Below are positions 19,708 through 28,550 of a stretch of 64,000 nucleotides of DNA, one piece after another. A program made the position numbers and the translations under genes. The stretch comes from MPNO01 sp965200535 (GTDB lineage: Bacteria > Pseudomonadota > Alphaproteobacteria > MPNO01), in the NCBI GenBank assembly GCA_965200535.1, contig CBDAUF010000001.1, forward strand, positions 1,612,001 through 1,676,000. Direction: 5' to 3'. Each line of letters opens with the position of its first letter. Position 1 is the first letter of the stretch. The notes below the pieces were generated by a model. It made no database searches. It was not told where the DNA came from and saw nothing but the letters and a program-made list of their open reading frames with translations.

Positions 19708-19739
19708 GGCCGGGAAGAGTCTGGACGCGGTTCCCGGCC
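19708..19739 (-). terminator. hairpin after leuCDB, terminator candidate
   Basis: Perfect 9-base inverted repeat GGCCGGGAA / TTCCCGGCC (19708-19716 and 19731-19739) with a 14-base loop, sited between the leuB stop and the next gene. There is no U-run, so it is either an inefficient intrinsic terminator or an RNA-stabilising stem. Confidence 0.4.
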
Positions 19740-19757
19740 CCGGCGGGCAATCCCGGT

Positions 19758-20870
19758 TCAGGCGGCGCGCGCATCGAGCGCGTCGGTCACCGCCTCGCCC
19801 ATTTCCGCCGTCGAGACCAGCGTCTTGCCGGGCTGCATGATGTCGCCGGTGCGCAGGCCCCGGGCGAGCGTATCCTCGACCGCCTTCTCGATCAGGGCCG
19901 CGTCCTCCTCCATGTCGAAGGAGTAGCGCAGCATCATCGCGAAGCTCAGCAAGGTGGCCAGCGGGTTGGCCTTGTTCTCGCCGGCGATATCGGGCGCGGA
20001 GCCGTGGATCGGTTCGTACAGCGCACGCCGCCGGCCCGAGGAATCGGCGGGGCCGAGCGAGGCCGAGGGCAGCATGCCGAGCGAGCCGGTCAGCATCGAG
20101 GCCACGTCCGACAGCATGTCGCCGAACAGGTTGTCGGTGACGATCACGTCGAACTGCCCCGGCGCGCGCACCAGCTGCATCCCGCAATTGTCGGCCAGCA
20201 TGTGGGAAAGCTCGACATCGGCGTATTCGGCGGCGTGCAGGCGGCTCACCTCCTCGCGCCACAGGAGGCCGCTCTCCATCACGTTCGCCTTCTCCACCGA
20301 ACAGACCCGGCGGCCCCGCTTGCGCGCGAGATCGAAGGCGACGCGGGCGACGCGGACGATTTCGGAGGTGGTGTAGACCTGCGTGTTGACGCCCCGGCGC
20401 TCGCCGTTCCCGAGGGTCTCGATGCCGCGCGGCTCGCCGAAATAGACCCCGCCGGTGAGTTCGCGGACGATCAGGATATCGAGCCCGGCGACCAGATCGG
20501 TCTTCAATGTTGAGGCCTCGGCCAGCGCGTCGAACACCAGCGCCGGCCGGAGGTTGGCGAACAGTTCGAGATCCTTGCGCAGGCGCAGGAGCCCCGCCTC
20601 GGGGCGTATCTCGAACGCCACATCGGCCCATCGGGGGCCGCCGCAGGCGCCGAGCAGGACCGCGTCCGCGCCCATCGCCATATCCATGGTCGCGTCCGAG
20701 ATCGGTCCGCCCTCGGCGTCGATCGCGGCCCCGCCGACCAGCGCCTCGTCCACCTCGAAGCTCACGTGCCGGCGCCGGTCCATCCAGTCGATGACCCGGC
20801 GGACCTCGCCCATCACCTCGGGCCCGATACCGTCCCCGGCGAGGATCAGCAGCTTCTTGTTGGCGGCCAT
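19758..20870 (-). CDS. leuB: 3-isopropylmalate dehydrogenase
   Basis: NAD-dependent oxidative decarboxylation of 3-isopropylmalate in leucine synthesis; 370 aa. It shows the N-terminal GDGIGPEVM motif, the substrate loop RPEAGLLRLRKDLELFANLRP, RELTGGVYFG, the metal-binding VTDNLFGDMLSD and the NAD site GSAPDIAGENKANPLA. It starts 7 bases after leuD and completes a leuC-leuD-leuB operon. Confidence 0.97.
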   Translation of the reverse strand: MAANKKLLILAGDGIGPEVMGEVRRVIDWMDRRRHVSFEVDEALVGGAAIDAEGGPISDATMDMAMGADAVLLGACGGPRWADVAFEIRPEAGLLRLRKDLELFANLRPALVFDALAEASTLKTDLVAGLDILIVRELTGGVYFGEPRGIETLGNGERRGVNTQVYTTSEIVRVARVAFDLARKRGRRVCSVEKANVMESGLLWREEVSRLHAAEYADVELSHMLADNCGMQLVRAPGQFDVIVTDNLFGDMLSDVASMLTGSLGMLPSASLGPADSSGRRRALYEPIHGSAPDIAGENKANPLATLLSFAMMLRYSFDMEEDAALIEKAVEDTLARGLRTGDIMQPGKTLVSTAEMGEAVTDALDARAA

Positions 20871-20877
20871 CGGGGCG

Positions 20878-21483
20878 TCAGGCCCACGGCTGGGCGGCAG
20901 TGCGCGAGGCTTCGAAGGCGGCGATCCGGTCCTCCTTCTGCAGTGTCAGCGCGATGTCGTCGAGCCCGTTGAGCAGGCAGTGCTTCTTGAACGGGTCGAT
21001 GTCGAACGCGATGGCCTCGCCGTCGGGGCGGACGATCCGCTGGTTCTCGAGATCGACCGAGAGGCGCGCGTTGCCGCCCTTCTCGGCATCCTCCATCAGC
21101 CGGTCCACCGTCTCCTGCGGCAGGGCGATGAGCAGCATCCCGTTCTTCGAGGCGTTGTTGTTGAAGATGTCGGCGAAGCTGGGGGCGATGACGCAGCGGA
21201 TGCCGAAATCGACCAGCGCCCAGGGCGCGTGCTCGCGCGACGAACCGCAGCCGAAATTGTCGCCGGCGACCAAGATTTTCGCCTCACGGTAGGCCGCGCG
21301 GTTGAGCACGAAGTCGGGCCTTTCCGTTCCGTCCTCGTTGTAGCGGAGCTCGTTGAACAGGTTGCGGCCCAGCCCGGTCTTCTTGATGGTCTTGAGGAAG
21401 CGCGCCGGGATGATCCGGTCGGTATCCACGTTGACCATCGGAAACGGGGCGGCGACGCCCTCGAGCGTGGTGAACTTTTCCAT
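20878..21483 (-). CDS. leuD: 3-isopropylmalate dehydratase small subunit
   Basis: Small swivel-domain subunit (201 aa) of isopropylmalate isomerase, which acts with LeuC. Family landmarks are VNVDTDRIIPARFLK near the N-terminus and the catalytic-loop GCGSSREHAPWAL, followed by FADIFNNNASKNG. It is tightly packed, 12 bases after leuC and 7 before leuB. The N-terminus (MEKFTTLEGVAAPFPMVN) matches normal LeuD. Confidence 0.97.
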   Translation of the reverse strand: MEKFTTLEGVAAPFPMVNVDTDRIIPARFLKTIKKTGLGRNLFNELRYNEDGTERPDFVLNRAAYREAKILVAGDNFGCGSSREHAPWALVDFGIRCVIAPSFADIFNNNASKNGMLLIALPQETVDRLMEDAEKGGNARLSVDLENQRIVRPDGEAIAFDIDPFKKHCLLNGLDDIALTLQKEDRIAAFEASRTAAQPWA

Positions 21484-21495
21484 CTCTGCGCCCCT

Positions 21496-22902
21496 CTACA
21501 GCAGCTCGCGATGATCGTTCAGATGACCGCTGACCGCCGCGGCCGCGGCCATCGCCGGGCTCATCAGGTGGGTGCGTCCGCCCGGCCCCTGGCGGCCCTC
21601 GAAATTGCGGTTGGATGTGGACGCCGACCGCTCGCCGGGCTGCAGCATGTCGCCGTTCATCGCGATGCACATCGAACAGCCGGGCTCGCGCCAGTCGAAT
21701 CCGGCCTCGCGGAAGACCGCGTCCAGCCCCTCCTCCTCGGCCTGGTGCTTCACCAGGCCGGAGCCCGGCACCACCATCGCATGGACCCCGTCGGCGACGC
21801 GACGGCCCCTGGCGACGGCCGCGGCGGCGCGCAGGTCCTCGATCCGCGAGTTGGTGCACGAGCCGATAAACACCCTGTCGATGCGGATATCGGTCAGCGC
21901 CTGGCCGGCGGCGAGCCCCATGTAGGCGATCGCGCGTTCGAGCGACCGGCGGCGGTTGCCGTCCTCGATTGCCGCCGGGTCGGGCACCGCGCCGGAGATC
22001 GGCAGCACCATCTCGGGGCTGGTCCCCCAGGTGACCTGGGGCTCGATGCTGTCGACCGCGACGGTGACCTCCTTGTCGTATTCCGCTCCCGGATCGGAGG
22101 GCAGGGTCCGCCAGTAGGCCTCCGCCTGTTCCCATTCGGCGCCCTTCGGTGCCATCGGGCGGCCGCGCACATAGTCGAGCGTGGTCTGGTCGGGGGCGAC
22201 GAGGCCGGCCCGCGCGCCCCCCTCGATGGTCATGTTGCAGAGCGTCATGCGCCCTTCCATCGAGAGATCCTCCACCGCCTTGCCAGCGTATTCGATGACG
22301 CAGCCGGTGCCGCCGGCGGTGCCGATGGCGCCGATGATGGCGAGCGCGAGGTCCTTGGCGACCACCCCCGGCGGCAGGGCGCCGTCGACGGTGATCCGCA
22401 TGTTGCGGGCGGGCCGCTGGATCAGCGACTGGGTGGCGAGCACATGTTCGACCTCGGAGGTGCCGATCCCGAAGGCGAGGCAGCCGAACGCGCCGTGCGT
22501 CGAGGTGTGGGAGTCGCCGCAGGCCATCGTCAGCCCGGGCAGGGTGAAGCCCTGTTCGGGGCCGATCACGTGCACGATGCCCTGGCGGATGTCGTCGAGC
22601 TCGATATAGGGCAGGCCGAACGCCTCCGCGTTCTCCTTCAGGAGATCGATCTGGATGCGCGATTCCTCGTTCTCGATGGGGAGCGAGCGGTCGGTGGTCG
22701 GCACGTTGTGATCGGGGACCAGGAGCTGCGCCTCGGGCCGGCGCACGCCCCGCCCCGACGCACGCAGCCCCTCGAAGGCCTGCGCGCTGGTGATCTCATG
22801 GATGATCTGCCGGTCGATATAGAGCAGGCACGTGCCGTCCTCCTGGACGTCGACCACGTGGCTCTCCCAGATCTTGTCGAACAGCGTCTTCGGTCGCGCC
22901 AT
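21496..22902 (-). CDS. leuC: 3-isopropylmalate dehydratase large subunit
   Basis: Aconitase-family subunit (468 aa) carrying a [4Fe-4S] cluster. Cluster ligands are visible: Cys in FIGSCTNSR and the Cys pair in GCSMCIAMN. HxH substrate residues occur in ACGDSHTSTHGAFG. It is the first gene of leuCDB and lies 65 bases downstream of rplS, an arrangement common in Rhodospirillales-type genomes. The gap contains a perfect hairpin. Transcription may begin there or read through from the ribosomal operon. Confidence 0.97.
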   Translation of the reverse strand: MARPKTLFDKIWESHVVDVQEDGTCLLYIDRQIIHEITSAQAFEGLRASGRGVRRPEAQLLVPDHNVPTTDRSLPIENEESRIQIDLLKENAEAFGLPYIELDDIRQGIVHVIGPEQGFTLPGLTMACGDSHTSTHGAFGCLAFGIGTSEVEHVLATQSLIQRPARNMRITVDGALPPGVVAKDLALAIIGAIGTAGGTGCVIEYAGKAVEDLSMEGRMTLCNMTIEGGARAGLVAPDQTTLDYVRGRPMAPKGAEWEQAEAYWRTLPSDPGAEYDKEVTVAVDSIEPQVTWGTSPEMVLPISGAVPDPAAIEDGNRRRSLERAIAYMGLAAGQALTDIRIDRVFIGSCTNSRIEDLRAAAAVARGRRVADGVHAMVVPGSGLVKHQAEEEGLDAVFREAGFDWREPGCSMCIAMNGDMLQPGERSASTSNRNFEGRQGPGGRTHLMSPAMAAAAAVSGHLNDHRELL

Positions 22903-22942
22903 CCAAGCGCCTCCCTCGTTTCCTTGTCCGCGATCCTTCCGC

Positions 22943-22960
22943 GCGCGGGCGAGCCCGCGC
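22943..22960 (-). terminator. hairpin between rplS and leuC
   Basis: Perfect 8-base inverted repeat GCGCGGGC/GCCCGCGC with only two bases between the arms (so the real loop would be wider), eight bases beyond the rplS stop. No U-run. It may partly terminate or end-stabilise the ribosomal transcript. Confidence 0.3.
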
Positions 22961-22967
22961 CTCAGCC

Positions 22968-23372
22968 CTAGTCCGCGCCCGGTCCGTCGTCCGCCGTGCC
23001 GGCCGCCGGCCTGCGGTCCACCTTTTCGGCGATGCGGGCGCGTTTGCCGCGCCTGCTCCGGAGATAGTAGAGCTTGGCGCGCCGCACCTTGCCCCGGCGC
23101 ACCACCTCGATCCTGTCGATGCGCGGCGAGTACAGCGGGAAGACGCGCTCGACCCCCTCGCCGTAGGAAATCTTGCGCACCGTGAAGGCGGAGTTGAGCC
23201 CCTTCGAACTGCGCGCGATCACCACCCCCTCGTAGACCTGGATGCGCTCGCGGGCGCCCTCGACCACCTTGAAGTGGACGCGGACCGTATCGCCCGGTGC
23301 GAAGACCGGGATCGGGCGTTCGGCGGTCAGCCGGTCGATCTCGCCGGCTTCGATGGTCTCAATCACGTTCAT
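22968..23372 (-). CDS. rplS: 50S ribosomal protein L19
   Basis: Large-subunit protein at the 30S-50S interface. It is 134 aa, with the SH3-like core (GDTVRVHFKVVEG, IQVYEGVVIAR), the conserved VRKISYGEGVERVFPLYSP block, and a basic VRRGKVRRAKLYYLR segment. The C-terminal tail after residue 115 is extended and Ala/Asp-rich. The start overlaps the trmD end by 14 bases. It is the last gene of the rpsP-rimM-trmD-rplS operon. Confidence 0.97.
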   Translation of the reverse strand: MNVIETIEAGEIDRLTAERPIPVFAPGDTVRVHFKVVEGARERIQVYEGVVIARSSKGLNSAFTVRKISYGEGVERVFPLYSPRIDRIEVVRRGKVRRAKLYYLRSRRGKRARIAEKVDRRPAAGTADDGPGAD

Positions 23373-24090
23373 CGTCGTCCCCTTCCCTACGCAGGTAGCG
23401 CCGCCACAGGTCTGGCCGGCGTTCCCGCGTCGCGCGTTCGGCGGCGGCGCGGCGCCATTCCCGCACCCGCCGGTGATGACCGCTCAGCAGTACTCCGGGC
23501 ACTTCGCGCCCGCGCCACTCCTGCGGGCGGGTGTAGTGCGGGTACTCGAGCAGCCCGCAGGCGAAACTCTCGTCCGCAACCGACTCCGCCTGCCCGACGA
23601 CGCCCGGCAACAGCCGCACGCAAGCGTCGATCAGCGCAAGCGCCGCCGGCTCGCCCCCGGACAGCACGAAATCGCCGAGGCTGATCTCCTCGATTTCGTG
23701 TGCCTCGAGCACCCGTTCGTCGACGCCCTCGAAACGGCCGCAGAGCAGGCTCATTCCGGGCCCGGAGGCGAGCGCGCGGACCCGCCCCTGGTCGAGCGGA
23801 CGCCCGCGCGGGCCGAGATAGATCGACGGCCCGCCGGCATCGGCGACGGACGCGAGCGCATCCCCCACCACATCGGGCCGCATCACCATCCCTGCGCCCC
23901 CGCCGAAGGGAGCGTCGTCGACGGAACCGTGTTTATCGCGCGCAAAGCCGCGGATGTCCACCGTTTCGAGACTCCAGATGCGGTTCTCGAGCGCCCGGCC
24001 GGCGAGCGAGTACCCGACCGGACCGGGAAACATCTCGGGGAAGATGGTGAGCACGCGCACCGCGAACGGCGCCCTGTCACCGGCGTCCAT
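23359..24090 (-). CDS. trmD: tRNA (guanine-N1)-methyltransferase
   Basis: SPOUT-class methyltransferase making m1G37 in tRNAs that read CNN/CGG codons, which prevents +1 frameshifting. It is 243 aa from the ATG at 24090. Visible motifs are LTIFPEMFPG, GGGAGMVMRPD, the knot region LCGRFEGVDERV and DFVLSGGEPAALALIDA. The start at 24090 has GGAG six bases upstream and overlaps the rimM end by 14 bases; an ATG at 24114 is a less likely alternative. Confidence 0.96.
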   Translation of the reverse strand: MDAGDRAPFAVRVLTIFPEMFPGPVGYSLAGRALENRIWSLETVDIRGFARDKHGSVDDAPFGGGAGMVMRPDVVGDALASVADAGGPSIYLGPRGRPLDQGRVRALASGPGMSLLCGRFEGVDERVLEAHEIEEISLGDFVLSGGEPAALALIDACVRLLPGVVGQAESVADESFACGLLEYPHYTRPQEWRGREVPGVLLSGHHRRVREWRRAAAERATRERRPDLWRRYLRREGDDDERD

Positions 24091-24568
24091 CGTCCGCTCC
24101 GCGCTGCCCGTCATCCCCGGGCTCCTCCGGGGGCTCGATCACGACGCGCCCCGCCGCGATATCGACAACCGGCACGTGTGCCCTAGCGAACGGCACCAGG
24201 AGCGCCTCTTCGCCGCCGCCCGGATCGATCTCCAGCACCGCGCCGCCGCCGGACGGCAGGATGGCGACGATGCGCCCGCGCGACGCCCCCGCGCCGTCGA
24301 CCGCGGCCAGCCCGAGCAGGTCGGCATGGTAGAATTCGTCCTCCCCGGGCGGCGGAAGCCGCGCCCGGTCGGCGTAGAGCCGGACGCCGCGCAGCGTCTC
24401 CGCCGCCGCCCGCCCGGTGATGCCCTCGACCGCGCCGATCAGGTGTCCTGCACCCCCCGGCCGCCGGCCGCGCAGCCCCAATACGAAGCTCCGCTCCCCC
24501 GCCTCGTCCTCGAGCGGGCCGTAGGATGCGATGTCCTCCGGCCGTTCGGTGAAGCTCCGGATGCGCAC
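24077..24568 (-). CDS. rimM: ribosome maturation factor RimM, start codon unresolved
   Basis: Assists 30S head maturation and binds S19; 163 aa from the GTG at 24568. The PRC-barrel half is clear (EFYHADLLGLAAVDGAGASRG, VPFARAHVPVVDI). The conserved RimM N-terminus is encoded further upstream in the same frame: codons from about 24619 down to the GTG give R-V-C-V-G-A-I-A-G-A-H-G-T-R-G-E. That stretch contains no ATG, GTG, TTG or CTG back to an in-frame stop at 24725-24727. The annotated start therefore cuts off conserved residues. The context (rpsP-rimM-trmD-rplS) is canonical, so the gene is surely real. Either translation starts at a non-standard codon or the sequence has a small indel. Confidence 0.85.
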   Translation of the reverse strand: MRIRSFTERPEDIASYGPLEDEAGERSFVLGLRGRRPGGAGHLIGAVEGITGRAAAETLRGVRLYADRARLPPPGEDEFYHADLLGLAAVDGAGASRGRIVAILPSGGGAVLEIDPGGGEEALLVPFARAHVPVVDIAAGRVVIEPPEEPGDDGQRGADDGRR

Positions 24569-24683
24569 CTCGCCGCGGGTCCCGTGCGCCCCGGCGATGG
24601 CGCCGACGCAGACGCGCCCGGGCCGCGCCGCGCCCTCGACGGCGAGCGCGGAGACCGCGCCGGCGCGGCCCCGGCCGGCCGTC

Positions 24684-25040
24684 TTACGCCTCCGCCGCGC
24701 CGTCGGCGGCCTCGGCGGCCGCCTTCATCCGCTCCTGCGCCTTCTTCTTCGGGCGGCTCTTCAGCGGGTTGTCGCGCTGCGGCGGCATCGGCGCGATCTC
24801 GGCCTGGCCGAGAAACTTCGCCACCCGGTCGCTCGGCCGCGCGCCCCGGTCGAGCCAGTGGCGGATGCGGTCCTCCTTGAGCACCACCCGGTCGGGGTGA
24901 TCGCTGCCGAGGATGGGGTTGTAGGTGCCGAGCCGCTCGATGAAGCGGCCGTCGCGCGGGCTCCGCGAGTCGGCGACCACGATACGGTAGAACGGGCGCT
25001 TCTTGGCGCCGCCGCGCGCCAGTCTGATCTTCAGGGACAT
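24684..25040 (-). CDS. rpsP: 30S ribosomal protein S16
   Basis: Small-subunit assembly protein; 118 aa. The N-terminal half is standard (KIRLARGGAKKRPFYRIVVADSR, then IERLGTYNP). It ends in a Lys/Ala-rich tail as in other alphaproteobacteria. The ATG has a strong GGAAAGGAGAG ribosome site. It lies 28 bases after ffh and precedes rimM. Confidence 0.97.
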   Translation of the reverse strand: MSLKIRLARGGAKKRPFYRIVVADSRSPRDGRFIERLGTYNPILGSDHPDRVVLKEDRIRHWLDRGARPSDRVAKFLGQAEIAPMPPQRDNPLKSRPKKKAQERMKAAAEAADGAAEA

Positions 25041-25068
25041 CTCTCTCCTTTCCGGCCGCCGCCCCGGT

Positions 25069-26445
25069 CTAACGGGGCGGTATCGTCGGCGGCATCGCGC
25101 CCGGCATCATCGCCGGCAGCCCGCCGCCCGCCAGGCCCTTGCGGCCGAGCTTGTTCATTCTCTTCATCATGCGGTTCATTTCCTGGAACTGCTTCATCAG
25201 CCGGTTGACATCCTGCACGGTGACGCCGGATCCGGCGGCGATGCGCCGCTTGCGCGAGGCCTTGATGATCTCCGGCCGGCGCCGTTCCCCCGGCGTCATC
25301 GAGGAGATGATCGCCTCCTGGCGCACCAGCACCCTCTCGTCGACATTGGCGCTCGCGAGCTGCTTCTGCACCTTGCCGACCCCGGGCAGCAGCCGGGCGA
25401 TGCCGCCGAGCCCGCCCATGGTGCGGATCTGGCGCAGTTGCCGGGCGAGGTCGTCGAGGTCGAACTGCCCCTTCTGCATCTTGCGGGCGAGGGTCTCCGC
25501 TTCCTCCTCGGCGATCGTCTCCTGCGCCTTCTCGACGAGGCTGACGACATCGCCCATGCCGAGGATGCGGGATGCGATCCGGTCGGGGTGGAATGCCTCC
25601 AGGGCATCCAGCCCCTCGCCGGTGCCAAGCAGCTTGATCGGACAGCCGGTGACCGCCCGCATCGAGAGCGCCGCGCCGCCGCGCGCATCGCCGTCGATCC
25701 GGGTCAGCACGATGCCGGTGAGGCGGAGCCGTTCGTGGAACGCCGCCGCGGTGGCGACCGCGTCCTGGCCGGTCATTGCATCGGCGACCAGCAAGGTCTC
25801 CTTCGGCCGCGCCGCCCCGGCGATGGCTTCCGCCTCGTCCATCATCTCGGAGTCCACGGTGAGCCGGCCGGCGGTATCGAGCAGGACGACGTCGTAGCCG
25901 TCCTTGCGCGCGGCCTCCATCGCGCGGCCGGCGATCATCCGCGGGGTCTGCAGCGGGACGACGGGAAGGGTGGCGACGCCGGCCTGCGTGCCGAGCACGG
26001 CAAGCTGTTCCTGCGCGGCCGGACGGCGGACATCGAGCGAGGCCATCAGCACCCGCTTGCGCTGCTGACGCTGGATGCGCTGGCCGATTTTCGCGGTGGT
26101 CGTCGTCTTGCCCGAGCCCTGCAGCCCCACCATCATCACCGCGACGGGCGGGGCGGCGGCGAGGTCGATGTCGGCGGACTCCGCGCCCAGCATCTCGACC
26201 AGCCGGTCGTTGACGATCTTGACCACCATCTGGCCGGGGTTGATCGAGCGCAGCACCTCCTGGCCGACCGCCTCGGCGCCCACCGTCTCGACGAACTCCT
26301 TGACCACGGGGAGGGCGACATCGGCCTCGAGCAGGGCGACGCGGATCTCGCGCATGGCGTCGGCGACGTCGCGCTCCGACAGGGCGCCGCGCCGCTTGAG
26401 CCGGTCGAATACGTCCTCGAACCTAGTCCTCAGACCGTCGAACAC
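25069..26445 (-). CDS. ffh: signal recognition particle protein Ffh
   Basis: SRP54 GTPase that targets inner-membrane proteins cotranslationally. It is 458 aa from the GTG at 26445. It has an N domain, a G domain (P-loop GLQGSGKTTTTAKI, DTAGRL, TRIDGDARGG) and a C-terminal Met-rich M domain with the RNA-binding GSGVTVQDVNRLMKQF motif. The GTG start is supported by GGGAGAG six bases upstream and gives the standard N-terminus FDGLRTRFEDVFDRL; the ATG at 26508 adds 21 unconserved residues. First gene of the ffh-rpsP-rimM-trmD-rplS block. Confidence 0.96.
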   Translation of the reverse strand: MFDGLRTRFEDVFDRLKRRGALSERDVADAMREIRVALLEADVALPVVKEFVETVGAEAVGQEVLRSINPGQMVVKIVNDRLVEMLGAESADIDLAAAPPVAVMMVGLQGSGKTTTTAKIGQRIQRQQRKRVLMASLDVRRPAAQEQLAVLGTQAGVATLPVVPLQTPRMIAGRAMEAARKDGYDVVLLDTAGRLTVDSEMMDEAEAIAGAARPKETLLVADAMTGQDAVATAAAFHERLRLTGIVLTRIDGDARGGAALSMRAVTGCPIKLLGTGEGLDALEAFHPDRIASRILGMGDVVSLVEKAQETIAEEEAETLARKMQKGQFDLDDLARQLRQIRTMGGLGGIARLLPGVGKVQKQLASANVDERVLVRQEAIISSMTPGERRRPEIIKASRKRRIAAGSGVTVQDVNRLMKQFQEMNRMMKRMNKLGRKGLAGGGLPAMMPGAMPPTIPPR

Positions 26446-26753
26446 CGTGCGCTCTCCCGAAATTCCGCCCGGCGCACCGCCCAACGCACTTTGCGCCAGT
26501 GCGCGCATCGCGCGGACTGGCGGACACCCTGGGGCGCTGGCCGTTTCACCCGGACACCGGAGCGGCGCACTCTAGGTTCGGCGGGCGCACCCGTCAACCT
26601 CGCAACCGGGCCCCGCCCGTCCGCCCGGCGGCAGACCGGGCCCGCGCGAGGTCTTGGCGAAGCGGGGGATATGCGGCCATCATGCCGCGGGGTCCCGTCG
26701 CGGCAGCGGCCGCGACGAAAAGCGGGACACCGTCGGGAAACGGGAGACCGCCG
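26446..26753. other. 308-base divergent intergenic region (ffh / flotillin-like gene)
   Basis: Holds the start signals of both flanking genes: the ffh ribosome site at its left end and CGGGAG before the flotillin-like ATG at its right. It is G+C-rich throughout. Promoters must lie here for both directions, but I see no good -35/-10 pair, no repeat and no RNA gene. Confidence 0.5.
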
Positions 26754-28472
26754 ATGACATTCGGGTCGATCCTCGCCGCCCTCGGCATCGCGCTTGCCGC
26801 GGTCGTCGTGCTGTGGCTGCTGTTCTGGTGGCTCTACCGGCGCGCGACGAAGGAGTTGTCGTTCGTCCGCACCGGCTTCGGCGGCCAGAAGGTCGTCATG
26901 AACGGCGGTGCGCTGGTCCTGCCGGTGCTGCACGACATCATCCAAGTGAACATGAACGCGCTGCGCATCGATGTGGCGCGGGCGGCGCGCAACGCCCTGA
27001 TCACCCGCGACCGGCTGCGGGTCGATGTCTCCGCCGATTTCCTGGTCCGGGTCGGCGCCGGCCGCGACGCCATCGCCACGGCGGCGCAGAGCCTCGGCAC
27101 CAAGACGCTGCGGGTGGAGCTTCTCAAGGAGCTCATCGAGGGGCGCCTCACCGACGCCCTGCGGTCGGTCGCGGCGGAAATGACGATGGAGGAGCTGCAC
27201 GAAAAGCGCATCGAGTTCGTGCGCCGCGTCCGGGACACCCTGGCCGACGATCTCGCCTCCGTCGGCCTCGAACTGCAGTCGGTGTCGCTCACCAGCCTCG
27301 ACCAGACCGACCGCGAGCATTTCAACCCGCAGAACGCCTTCGACGCCGAGGGCCTGACCCGGCTGACCCAGGCGATCGAAAGCCGTCGGCGCCAGCGCAA
27401 CGAGATCGAGCAGGACACCGAGGTCGAGATCCAGAAGCGCAATCTGAAGGCGGAGGAGGAAAAACTCGAAATCGCGCGGGACGAGGAGTTTGCCCGCCTC
27501 GAACAGGAGCGCGCGGTCGCCACCCGGCGCGCGGAACAGCGCAGCGAAGTCGCCGCCCGCGAGGCGGAAAAGGAGCGCGAGACGGAAGAGGCCAGGATCG
27601 CATCCGCCAAGGCCATCGACCTGGCGAAGGTGGCCAGCGACCAGGAAATCGAGGCCCGGCGCATCGCCGCCGAACAGGAGGTGCGCGAGCGCGACATCCT
27701 GCGCGACATCGCCGTCGAACTGGCCCGCCACAACCGCAGCATCGAGATCGACAACAAGGCGCAGGAACAGAGCCGGGTCCGGACCGAGGCGGAAACCGCG
27801 CGGGCCGAGGCCGAACGCGCGGCGGAAGCCGTCGAGACGGTGCGCGAGGTCGAGCGCGCCGAACGCCGCAAGCGGATCGAACTCATCGAGGCGCAGAGGG
27901 AAGCCGAAAAGGACTCCATCGGCACCGTTGCCGCCGCCGCCGCCAAACGCGCGGCCGCCGGGGAGCTGGCCGAGGCCGACCGGCTCCAGACGGCGAGCGA
28001 GAGCCGCCGCATCCGCGCGATCGCCGAGGCGGAAGCCGAGGGCGAGAAGCTGCACGCCGCTGCCGCGGAACTGCGCAGCACCATCGAGGCGGCGGCCAGG
28101 CGCGCGATGAACGACGCCGATTCCAGCCTGAGCCCGGAGCTGATGGACCTGAAGCTCCGCCTCGCCATCGTCGAGCACCTGCAGGGCATGATCGCCGAGA
28201 GCGTGAAACCGCTGGAACGCATCGACGGCATCAAGATCGTCCATGTCGACGGCCTCGCACCCCAGGGCGGCGGCGGGGACGGCGGGGGCGCGGCAAGCGA
28301 GGCCGGCCTGTCCGACCAGATTGTCAGCAGCGCGCTGCGCTACCGCGCCCACGCACCGGTCCTCGACCAGCTGCTGAAGGATGCCGGCTTTTCCTCCGGC
28401 GATCCGCAGGAATTGCAGAACGCCCTCGTCCGCATGCTCCGCGCCGGCGGGGACGGCGAAGAGGAGCAATAG
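26754..28472 (+). CDS. flotillin/YqiK-like SPFH-domain membrane protein
   Basis: A 572-aa protein with one N-terminal membrane helix (residues about 4-24), an SPFH/band-7 domain (ELSFVRTGFGGQKVVMNGG, IQVNMNALRIDV, typical of flotillins) and a very long Glu/Ala/Arg-rich coiled coil covering roughly residues 200-460. The C-terminus includes a Gly-rich linker and a flotillin-type end. Such proteins form oligomeric cages or scaffolds in membrane microdomains. Here it stands alone, without the NfeD-like partner gene that often accompanies this class. The ATG at 26754 has CGGGAG seven bases upstream; upstream in-frame codons are not conserved. Confidence 0.87.
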   Translation: MTFGSILAALGIALAAVVVLWLLFWWLYRRATKELSFVRTGFGGQKVVMNGGALVLPVLHDIIQVNMNALRIDVARAARNALITRDRLRVDVSADFLVRVGAGRDAIATAAQSLGTKTLRVELLKELIEGRLTDALRSVAAEMTMEELHEKRIEFVRRVRDTLADDLASVGLELQSVSLTSLDQTDREHFNPQNAFDAEGLTRLTQAIESRRRQRNEIEQDTEVEIQKRNLKAEEEKLEIARDEEFARLEQERAVATRRAEQRSEVAAREAEKERETEEARIASAKAIDLAKVASDQEIEARRIAAEQEVRERDILRDIAVELARHNRSIEIDNKAQEQSRVRTEAETARAEAERAAEAVETVREVERAERRKRIELIEAQREAEKDSIGTVAAAAAKRAAAGELAEADRLQTASESRRIRAIAEAEAEGEKLHAAAAELRSTIEAAARRAMNDADSSLSPELMDLKLRLAIVEHLQGMIAESVKPLERIDGIKIVHVDGLAPQGGGGDGGGAASEAGLSDQIVSSALRYRAHAPVLDQLLKDAGFSSGDPQELQNALVRMLRAGGDGEEEQ

Positions 28473-28550
28473 ACGCGCCCGCCGGCATGGTTTCGCCGGG
28501 CGGGGCCGGGTGGTAGGGTCCCGGCCCCGAATCGAGACGGAGAGGGCGTG

